64,000 nucleotides of DNA from Palaemon carinicauda (lineage: Eukaryota > Arthropoda > Malacostraca > Decapoda > Palaemonidae). A program made the position numbers and the translations under genes. The stretch is from assembly GCF_036898095.1 (NCBI RefSeq), contig NC_090725.1, forward strand, positions 200,400,039 to 200,464,038, in the 5' to 3' direction. Under the pieces are notes generated by a model, which worked only from the letters and a program-made list of their open reading frames with translations, made no database searches and was not told the DNA's origin. Shown piece after piece: positions 56,065-64,000 of the stretch (within the stretch, counting starts at the first letter, position 1; each line of letters starts with the position of its first letter).

Positions 56065-56201
56065 ATACTAACCTATCCTGATATGGTTGTAAAGTCAAAA
56101 TCCAGTATAAAAAACAATCTTTATGCTGTGGAAAAATATCTAGGACTATAAAGAAAACACATGGAAGATATGAAAAAAACCCATTGGGACCCACATATTC
56201 A

Positions 56202-56492
<291 letters not shown>

Positions 56493-56685
56493 TATCTTTT
56501 TTCCACCCCATGTTTTGACAGCATTATGTGATAAGGTACTCAGTAAGCAAGTGATGTATAAACAGTTATAGGTCTTTATTAATTTTCTGAAATAAAAACA
56601 GCCAAAGACAGACTCGTGTCACTAAACGAGATGGCCAGGCTAGCCAACATTCTTTGAGCCTCACTGCCATTCGTTTGCTTGATAA

Positions 56686-57190
56686 AGGCCCGGTCACACA
56701 GCTCGAACGTTGCTGGAGTGTTCCTTGAAAGGTAGGGAGGTGGACCAAACCCTCGAAAATTTAATTTAACGTTTTTACGTTCGGTCTTTATTAGACTGCT
56801 GAACGTAGCAAATCCTCGCATATTTCCTGAGTTTTCTTACACATCTATTATGGAAGTTGCTAATTTATGCAATAAGGGTATTGGTATACAGGATGTCGAA
56901 AAGTTTCAGTCTCTTTTTTTTTCTTTTTTTAATAAACTGTTAAAAAAACCTGTTATTTTAATTAAGATACAGCGACCATAATTTTTACCCTACTTTGTTA
57001 TTTTCTTTTACAGGTTGGTGACTGTAATATCACTCCACTACACTTTTCGACATCCTGCAAGGATTTGCTACGTTCAGCAGCCTAATAAAGACCGAAAGTA
57101 AAAACGTTAAATTAAATTTTCGAGGGTTTGGTCCACCTCCCCACCGTTCAAGGAAAGCTCCAGCAACGTTCGGGCGGTGTGACCGGGCCT
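56686..57190. mobile_element. Harbinger-like MITE with long inverted repeats
   Basis: Inverted arms of about 135 bp (56686-56820 and 57056-57190) start AGGCCCGGTCACAC and end GTGTGACCGGGCCT. The element is flanked by TAA on both sides (56683-56685 and 57191-57193), the 3-bp target duplication typical of PIF/Harbinger. The centre (56821-57055) carries a second small inverted repeat, CAGGATGTCGAAAAGT at 56889-56904 against its complement near 57042-57057. No transposase. The superfamily is inferred from the TAA flanks only. Confidence 0.75.
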
Positions 57191-57289
57191 TAAATGCTTG
57201 TTGTTCCTTGAGCGGTGTACAAGAGCGGCAGTCGCTTGCAGTCTGTTTCCTGCTCACTTAAAATTTGAGGGTGTGTGGCGACCACTGCT

Positions 57290-57735
57290 ACAGGTGGTTA
57301 ATTGGATTCTGCCAATTTCTGGGCCAGGTGAACCTCATCTACCAATTGTAGGAAATCCATGATGGGTATGGTGGATATACTGGGAACTGCTTTAGGCGGC
57401 AATTTTCGTCAAGAGAACTTTATTCAGCAAAAGCTCAGTATCATCTCTTGCTGAGCATTAATGGTAAGTATTGTTACTAGTCATCGGAGTTGCTTGTAGA
57501 TAAGTGAAAGCCATTGATCTCCTATTGCCATTACTACATTGTCCAGCAATTTTCTGGCTCTGAGGGCTGGGCCATACTGTAGGATTACCTTAGTTGGGCC
57601 TTCAAAGTTTTGTATGTGACAGTTGAGTCTGGCTTGGCTAACCATCCTGCTAAATGTTTGAAGATGTCGTCATGTAAGAATTTGAGTGCAGTGTCATATT
57701 TTAGTGCTAAGGATGAGACCTTCTTTGACCTGAGA
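57290..57735 (-). pseudogene. Possible LTR-retrotransposon gag fragment
   Basis: Minus-strand broken frames read KYDTALKFLHDDIFKHLAGW, VTYKTLKAQL, QYGPALRARKLLDNVVMAIG, then IPIMDFLQLVDEVHLAQKLA. The order and style are those of arthropod gypsy-type gag, but I cannot match specific motifs with certainty. It adjoins the 5' end of the LINE at 57741. Confidence 0.35.
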
Positions 57736-57987
57736 ATGGTCAGGTAGGTTGGCCAGGGCACCAGCCACCCGTTGAGATACTACCACTAGAGAGTTATTGG
57801 ATCCTTTGACTGGCCAGACAGTAATACATTGGATCCCTCTCTCTGGTTACGGCTTATTTTTTCTTTGCCTACACATACACAGAATAGTCTGGCCTATTGT
57901 TTTTACAGATTCTCGTTTTTCCTCATACACCTGACGAGTTTACTAATCCCTTCTTCACCCAAGGGATTAATTACTGTACTGCAATTG

Positions 57988-58176
57988 TTCAGTATACTTT
58001 CCTCTTAGTAAGGGTAGAAGAGACTCTTTAGCTGTGGTAAGCAGCTCTTGTTCAGTGTACTTTCCTCTTAGTAAGGGTAGAAGAGACTCTTTAGCTATGG
58101 TAAGCAGCTCTTGTTCAGTGTACTTTCCTCTTAGTAAGGGTAGAAGAGACTCTTTAGCTATGGTAAGCAGCTCTTC
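57988..58176 (+). repeat. 63-bp unit tandemly repeated three times
   Basis: Units start TTCAGTRTACTTTCCTCTTA at 57988, 58051 and 58114. Element G has only one such unit, so the expansion is specific to this copy. Confidence 0.92.
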
Positions 58177-58563
58177 TAAGAGAATGACACTCCAAAATTA
58201 AACCTTTGTTCTCTAGTCTTGGGTAGTGCCATAGCCTCTGTACCATGGTCTTCCACTGTCTTGGGTTAGAGTTCTCTTGCTTGAGGGTACGCTCGGGCAC
58301 AGTATTCTATCTTATTTTTTTTTTCTTCCTCTTTTTTTTTTTTTTTTTTTTAAATGGTGTGTTGGACAGGCTTAATACAAGGGCCATGGATGTCTGGTGG
58401 TTTATCAAGAGGTTGTCTTTTCTTTATCTGATTCTTTTTCTTCTCAAAATCATCCTTACTGTCCTCCCTTCAGTTGAAGTGGCTATCCTGGAGGGTATTT
58501 AGCCTTACATGGTGTATTGGCTCCTCCTTGTTGACCAGTTTTTCCGACTTTTTACTATAGTCT

Positions 58564-58746
58564 ATGGGTTTCATCAATCACTTTATTTATAATTCTGTAC
58601 ATATTGTTTTTGTTATAATTCTTGTTAATCTAGTTTGTAAGTATGATGTCTCTTTTTTATTACTATTAATTCTTATGCTGTCTGGAGACATTGAGCGAAA
58701 TGCGGGACCAGTATGTCCTGAATCTCCTCAATGTCGTCTTCTGTAG
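58564..58746 (+). pseudogene. LINE leader peptide with degenerate 2A-like motif
   Basis: A 60-codon frame, hydrophobic N-terminus, then LSGDIERNAGP at residues 39-49 (58678-58710). This resembles the 2A consensus D-(V/I)-E-x-N-P-G-P known at the N-terminus of some APE-type LINE proteins, with the critical first proline changed to alanine. The endonuclease coding sequence follows immediately in broken frames. Confidence 0.5.
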
Positions 58747-58815
58747 AGCAAATACCATGGTCTTCATGCCAATTTTCAACACCTTACAGTTGGGTCCAGA
58801 CAGTATGATATTCTT

Positions 58816-59418
58816 TTGTGTTCAGAAACTTTGGTTTCTAATATGAGGCACTCATCTGGGCTCCTTATGACTGATTTTAAGAAGCCAATAATGTTGAAAC
58901 GTGATGCCATCCCTAAAACCAGGGGAATGGTGGTGTATATTAGGACTGAGTACCCTACTTCTCATAAGTCCTGCTATCAATGTGGATGTCATGAGATTCA
59001 GGTAATAAAAGTTTGTGGCAGGCATAACAACTTTTATTTGTGTTCGGTATACCGGAATCCAGACATGGATGATTCTATCTTCGATTGTCTTCTTACCATT
59101 ATGGCTAAGATACAAGAAGATGATAGAAAGGCTTCTTTTGTCTTTGTTGGTGATTTTAATGCTCACCATAGGGAGTGGTTAAGTTCTATCTCTCCTACCG
59201 ATTGCCATGGCTTAAGAGCTTTAGACTTTGCCTCTGAATCAGGCTGTGAGCAAATCATAAATGAAGCTACGAACAGGTCTGGTAATTGGTTGGACCTCGT
59301 ATACACTGACTCCCCTGGCGTTATAACTAGTAAGGTTGGCTCTCCAGTCGGGACATCTGAACATACCTTGATTTCATTAGTAGTGAAGACTGAGCAGCCT
59401 GTCCCTGGTGTATCATAA
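58816..59418 (+). pseudogene. LINE 'I' AP-endonuclease domain
   Basis: A 200-codon frame with exonuclease/endonuclease/phosphatase-fold motifs: FYLCSVYRNPDMDDS, then FVFVGDFNAHHREW (catalytic D and N), LDLVYTDSP, and the terminal GTSEHTLIS, which corresponds to the catalytic S-D/E-H. It nicks target DNA for reverse transcription. The frame ends in a stop at 59416, inside the duplicated 155-bp segment. Confidence 0.85.
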
Positions 59419-59660
59419 TCTTGTAAAATTTATATGAAATCCCAAGCAGACTGGAATGGGATTTTGCATGATATTTTGTGCTTGAATTGGTCACAATTAT
59501 ATAGTAGTGTTGATCCTATACCTTGATTTCATTAGTAGTGAAGACTGATGTATCATACTCTTGTAAAATTTATATGAAATCCCAAGCAGACTGGAATGGG
59601 ATTTTGCATGATCTTTTGTGCTTGAATTGGTCACAATTATATAGTAGTGTTGATCCTGTT
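59364..59660 (+). repeat. 155-bp tandem duplication in LINE 'I'
   Basis: TACCTTGATTTCATTAGTAG starts at 59364 and again at 59519. The second copy lacks about 17 bp (the GAGCAGCCTGTCCCTGG region). Confidence 0.9.
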
Positions 59661-60908
59661 GTCCCTTTGAATGAGAAACTAGTCAACATAATTGATAGGC
59701 GTATCCCTTCTCGTGTGCTAAGGTACCGAGTGAAGGACAAACCGTGGTTCAATGATGATTGTAGACTTGCTTATTTGGAGAAACAGGAGGCCTATCATCT
59801 TTGGAAGGGTAACAGATCAGATTTGACCTGGAATAACTATACTCAGCTTCGAGCATTTGCTCAGAGAGTTTATGCCTCAACTGAAAAGGAATACAATTTA
59901 ACCATCAAAGAAACCCTTTCTGGTACAACTCAGGAACATAAATGGTGGTCTACCCTTAAATCTTCACTCTTTGGTGTAGATGTAACAGTTCCTCCTTTAC
60001 TTAAACCAGATGGATCAGTCACTCACTGTCCAAAGGAAAAGGCAACCCTTTTGGCTGATGTTTTTGACATTAAACAGGGTAATGAAAAACTTAACCTTCC
60101 TCATTCCTGTTTTCCTGAGGCTAAACTAACTACTTTAGCTTTTTGATCTCGTGAAATTAAAGCTCTGTTGATGGACCTTGATGCTTATGGAGGTGTAGAC
60201 CAAAATGGTATTTTTCTTTTGTTTTTTATAAAGACTGCAGATTTCTTAGTTCCAAAGTTATCTGTTATTTTGTGCAAGTTAGCAAGAAGAGGAGATTTTA
60301 GCACTTGTTGGAGAATTGGTAATGTTACTCTTCTATGTAAATGTGTTTGTGGTAGCTCAAGTCCAACTGATTACCGCCCAATTTCCATAACTCCCATATT
60401 ATCTAAAGTTTTTGAAAGTCCTCTGGCAAAACCTCTTAATAGGTTTGGTGAGGGTAACCATCTATTCCCTAGTTTGCAATTTGGTTTTCGTAAAGGCCTT
60501 GGAGCAATCTCCAATGCTGTACAGAAATCCCTTGACTGTGGTCAGGAAGTTCGTATGATTGGCCTTGATTTTAGTGGTGTTTTTGACCGTGTTAATCATG
60601 AGGCCCTTGTTTTCAAAATCAAACAGTTTGGAGTGGGTGGGTTGTTTCTTAGCATTATTATTGATTTTTTAAGTAATAGATCTCAAAGAGCTGTTGTTGA
60701 TGGGCACTATAGTGAGTATAGGAATGTGGTATTCGGTGTTACACAGGGTAGTGTTCTTGGCCCATTACTTTTCATACTATATACACATGACATGTGGTTT
60801 GGCCTAAAAAACAAGCTTTTGCATATGCAGATGATGCTACTCTCTTTGCATCAATTCCATCCCCCGAACGTAGATCTGAGGTTGGTGAATCCCTTAATAG
60901 AGATCTAG
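59523..60908 (+). pseudogene. LINE 'I' reverse transcriptase
   Basis: In one frame: DKPWFNDDCRLAYLEKQEAY, KWWSTLKSSLFG, an in-frame TGA at 60144, then PTDYRPISITPILSKVFE, QFGFRKGLGA, MIGLDFSGVFDRVNHEAL and GSVLGPLLFILYTHD. The catalytic AYADD at 60820-60834 is out of frame because one base is missing just before it. The thumb and C-terminal region resume at 61070. It would copy LINE RNA at the nicked target; this copy cannot. Confidence 0.88.
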
Positions 60909-61069
60909 CTAAAATTAGTGCATGGTGCAAATTAGGGGGTATGTAGTCGAATCCTAACCAAACTCAAAGTATGGTTGTAAGTAGGTCAAGGACAGATGCT
61001 CCTCAACATTCGGTTCTCAGTATTGATAATGTTTCTTTAAATTTGTAGGACTCTTTTAAAATTTTAGGT

Positions 61070-61627
61070 GTGATTCTCGACAGCAAATCTACTTTTGAGA
61101 AACACATTAGGTCTGTGTCTTCTTCAATTGCACAAAAATTTAGCTTATTGAGAAAGTCTTACAAGATTTTTGGTGATCATTCTATTCTGAAGAAGTGTTT
61201 TAATTCTTTCATTCTACCTTGTTTTGAGTATTGTTCTCCTGTCTGGTCTTCAGCTGCTGATTCTCCTCTTAATTTGTTGGACAGAAACTTACGGTTTATT
61301 CAATTTCTTATTCCTGATCTAGATATTAATCTTTGGCACCGTCGTTCTATTAGTTCTTTATGCATGTTCCATAAGATTTTTTATAATTCTGACCATGCTT
61401 TACATTCAGATCTCCCTGGACAATTCTATCCTGTTCGTATTACTAGGCAGGCAGATAATTCTAATAGCCAGGCCTTCTCCATCATGAGGCTCAATACTAC
61501 ACAGTACTCTAGAAGTGACCAAGTGACCAAGTTGTGGAATGATCTTCCAAATCGGGTAATTGAATCAGTAGAACTTCAAAAGTTCAAAGTTGCAGCAAAT
61601 GTTTTTACTTTGACCAGGCTGATATGA
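61070..61627 (+). pseudogene. LINE 'I' RT C-terminal region
   Basis: A 185-codon frame with SILKKCFNSFILPCFEYCSP and LWNDLPNRVIESVELQKFKV, typical of the C-terminus of arthropod APE-type LINE polymerases. It aligns with the two pieces of LINE 'F'. One short stretch (after LRFI) is missing compared with relatives. Confidence 0.85.
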
Positions 61628-61815
61628 GTCGTTTTAGAGCATATATATGACATATCTGTTTTGACGTTGGTACTGTTTTTAGAATGATTTATTGTTAATT
61701 TGTTCTCATCATTTATTGATTTCCTTATTTCCTTTCCTCACTGGTCTATTTTTCCCTATTGGAACCCTTGGGCTTATAACATCTTGCTTTTCCAGCTAGG
61801 GTTGTAGCTTGGCTA

Positions 61816-61852
<37 letters not shown>

Positions 61853-61853
<1 letters not shown>

Positions 61854-62340
61854 GAACAAGACCTCTGGGATTTATGTTGTGAAAGGAAGTAAGCACATGG
61901 TGGCAGTGGCGGTAATTTTGTCAGAAAAGTTAGCAGTGTCGGGCATCTGCGGTCATTCTGGTGTTACCTATTTGCTGGTAATGGTTTGGATCCAAGTGCT
62001 GGCTGGGATTAAATAGTTTATTTACACAAATATGACACAAAGTCATTCCTTGTAAGCAGAAGGGTAGGAGGAAATATCTACATCTAAAAAGATACACGAT
62101 TATTTACAATCCACGTATGTTTCTGCACACCTGGTAATTGCAGCACTTGGAATGTATTCTATGTATGGGAACAGACCCATTTACATGATCTGCATTGAAA
62201 GCTTACAATATTCTTTATTAGATGTTATTTTTTGTGTTTAAGTGCTGTCGTCACTAGAACAAACAAAGTTTGTTTTTATGCCGTCCACGGGACGTCATGT
62301 TTTGCAGACCAGAATAACACTGTGAGGCACTGGATAACGG
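61853..62340. other. Spacer including a possible minus-strand 3' UTR
   Basis: Apart from the AATAAA described separately, no feature is supported. Confidence 0.4.
62214..62219 (-). promoter_or_regulatory. Possible polyadenylation signal AATAAA
   Basis: AATAAA on the minus strand about 120 nt downstream of the stop codon of the candidate terminal exon at 62341-62420. Confidence 0.35.
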
Positions 62341-62420
62341 TTACAGAGAACTATCAGGTTCAAGCCCAAACACATATGGATTAGATGTAAAAGGACCTTC
62401 TGCAACATCAACAACCTTGT
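62341..62420 (-). CDS. Candidate terminal exon of unknown gene (minus)
   Basis: A strong acceptor (TTTCTCTCCTCAG, complement 62421-62433) is followed by 25 codons, KVVDVAEGPFTSNPYVFGLE then PDSSL, and a TAA stop. A polyadenylation signal lies ~120 nt downstream. The peptide looks like genuine coding sequence, but I do not recognise it and it does not resemble DOCK. It could be the last exon of an upstream gene, an alternative 3' end of the DOCK transcript, or a chance match. Confidence 0.3.
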
Positions 62421-62879
62421 CTGAGGAGAGAAACATTCAAAAAATTTTAAGACGTAAAAAGAAATGAAAACCCTTACAGAATACCTACACAAAGGAAAGA
62501 ATTAAGAATATTAGGACAAAAGAAGCTGTAACTTAAGATATTAAGAAAAAGAAAAGTTAAAGGCTGAAAGCATTGGTAAATGAGATCCTACGCAAAGAAA
62601 GATTTAGCATTGCCTGCTGTGCATTCACTGACTGGCTACAACTACAGAAGGAAGGTTGGGTCTAAACTTCTTATTCTGAAGGTACACCCAGAAATGTATT
62701 TAAAAAGAATTTGAAACCAAAACTAATTTTGAAGGTCAGATTGCCAAGGCAAACGAGTATATGACAAGAGTACTGAAGCCTACACCAATGTGCAAAACAA
62801 CAGATCACCTGAAAAGCGACATGAATTCTTGAGTATTCCAATAGTTTGCCACATATCACATGATTTTTATTTTATCTAG
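62421..62879. other. Spacer between candidate exons
   Basis: No supported feature. Confidence 0.4.
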
Positions 62880-62991
62880 ACCTCAATGGGAGCCACAAGA
62901 TCCAAATCTATACGGCTATAAAGGATTTGATGATCTCTTGGTAACAAATAATAGAAAGAACCAAATACCCAAGGAATTCACTGTGATGTGA
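62880..62991 (+). CDS. Candidate terminal exon of unknown gene (plus)
   Basis: After a T-rich tract and acceptor (TTTTTATTTTATCTAG, ending 62879) a plus-strand frame encodes PQWEPQDPNLYGYKGFDDLL then VTNNRKNQIPKEFTVM and a TGA at 62989-62991. It looks protein-like, but no upstream exon was found and I do not recognise the family. Confidence 0.28.
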
Positions 62992-64000
62992 ATTAGTTGT
63001 ATAAAGTTTGAAACGTATTACTCTTCATGTTACAGCAATCATGTTCTTTGCTTCCCTTTTGTAAATGTCAAAGGGGTTTGGTTGTTAATCATATAAACTT
63101 TAACAATCCCTAAGGGTATGGGATGGGATGCAAAATGTTACTAGAAGCACAATCAAGAAATGCAAATACTGATCTTCGTCCATTACAAGTTGTATAAATT
63201 TGACTCCATTACAATTGTAAGTTCAAACTTATCAAAAGATTAAGCCATGAATATTAGTAAAAAAACAGAAATCAAAATCAAATTAGTAATATGGTATACT
63301 CATATTCAATTCAGTAATTAATATTTTTGTTTTTTAAATTATGCTTTGATATTATAGGCTTTGAACTCACTTTTCCCTTATCCTTTGATATGATAGAATT
63401 TAAACTCAATTTTAACCAAAAGGTAATTTTAGACATCTTACTCTATAGGAAGAAGATTGTGGTGTGCCCTATGACTTAAGTTCTCATGTGTCCCTATTGA
63501 AATTTTAAATGGATTAAATTGGTTAAAATGATTATCATGGATCTTTGAATTAATTATAAGATTTTCTTGATTCGTCCTGTTATGATACCCTTTCAGCTCT
63601 ATTACTAAAATTACTTCATAGGTTAATAAAATTATCTTACTATGACTATAATTTGTAAAATAAATAATTACTTGAGGGACTTGTACAATCCAGGTACATT
63701 ATTTGCTACAGAACTTTCCAAAAATAAATAATCCTCAAATATTAATATTAATACAATGATAAAGTAATGGCTATATGGAGGTATTTTGAAAATATCTTTT
63801 TTTTTTTTTATCAAAAGTTATTATATGCTGCCTGAAAACTTGAAAGGAAGATAAAATTAATTTCTCATCGGTGAAATCCCTGAATAGATTATAGAATACT
63901 AATTCCACAAATATCTAAATATAGTGATTCATTCAAAATCAAATTATCTGGCAAAAGCATGATCAACTGATAGAAAACAGTGAAGGATTGCAATTTGTAG
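62992..64000. other. AT-rich spacer, no gene seen
   Basis: No supported feature; no further DOCK exon was recognised up to the window edge. Confidence 0.5.

Larger units (their letters stand above)
57741..61852 (+). mobile_element. APE-type LINE 'I', near full length, broken
   Basis: A 4.1-kb plus-strand non-LTR element: 5' untranslated region (shared with derivatives G and the copy at 55491), endonuclease, reverse transcriptase with its C-terminal extension, and a 3' end with AGGGTTGTAGCTTGG followed by a TAA tail (61817-61852). No RNase H domain was seen. Clade not determined (Jockey/CR1/I-like by layout). It is inactive through an in-frame stop, a YADD frameshift, further downstream breaks and a 155-bp duplication. 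Confidence 0.9.

Noticed and set aside
62290..62420. Plus-strand exon alternative with NNTVRHWITVTENYQ after TTTTGCAG
   Set aside because: It overlaps the minus-strand candidate, which has a stronger acceptor and a downstream AATAAA. Both cannot easily be right and the plus reading runs into a stop soon after.

Overview
This is eukaryotic, intron-rich, AT-rich DNA that is mostly retrotransposon. The only recognisable host gene is on the minus strand. Two exons encode consecutive parts of the DHR2 (Rho-family GEF) domain of a DOCK9/10/11 (zizimin, 'DOCK-D') protein: a partial exon at 1-58 and a complete 264-nt exon at 40985-41248, both phase 0. The sequence between them (59-40984) is therefore one ~40.9-kb intron. 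The organism is probably a decapod crustacean. I infer this from the density of DIRS-type tyrosine-recombinase retrotransposons (known to be common in Decapoda), the animal DOCK gene and the very long dinucleotide repeats. No database search was possible.

Layout of the intron, left to right: a decayed Ty3/gypsy gag-protease fragment (minus, ~1985-3290); a TA-rich foldback (3881-4210); DIRS copy A (7018-15785); a 5'-truncated APE-type LINE on the minus strand ('F', 16043-26530) that is split by DIRS copy B (16649-25175) and by a short LINE deletion derivative ('G', 25352-26007); an old DIRS copy E (26851-37938) whose left terminal repeat was split by a non-autonomous DIRS element C (26912-30372); an unidentified broken coding region (38079-39074); and AG repeats.

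Upstream of the 264-nt DOCK exon (higher coordinates) lie: a second-family DIRS element D on the minus strand (41705-49251, the best preserved copy); TA/CA repeat fields; a pogo/Tigger DNA transposon (51627-55318) inserted in a TA array; a truncated LINE derivative (55491-56064); a Harbinger-like MITE with TAA flanks (56686-57190); and a near full-length but broken LINE 'I' (57741-61852). Two candidate terminal exons of unknown genes, one on each strand, lie near 62.3-63.0 kb.

All five DIRS elements share the diagnostic architecture of inverted terminal repeats plus an internal complementary region that is the reverse complement of both element ends joined together. They encode gag (with a Cys/His N-terminal motif), RT/RNase H with a C-terminal conserved segment, and an overlapping tyrosine recombinase. 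The most interesting signals are: (i) a spliced gag, with a 128-nt phase-0 intron in D supported by protein homology and a conserved ATG-bearing first exon with a GTTRAGTA donor in all five elements; (ii) a terminal extension conserved between two diverged DIRS families; (iii) a 3.5-kb non-autonomous DIRS that keeps only leader, ICR and ITRs; and (iv) precise nested insertions that reveal empty target sites and a relative chronology.
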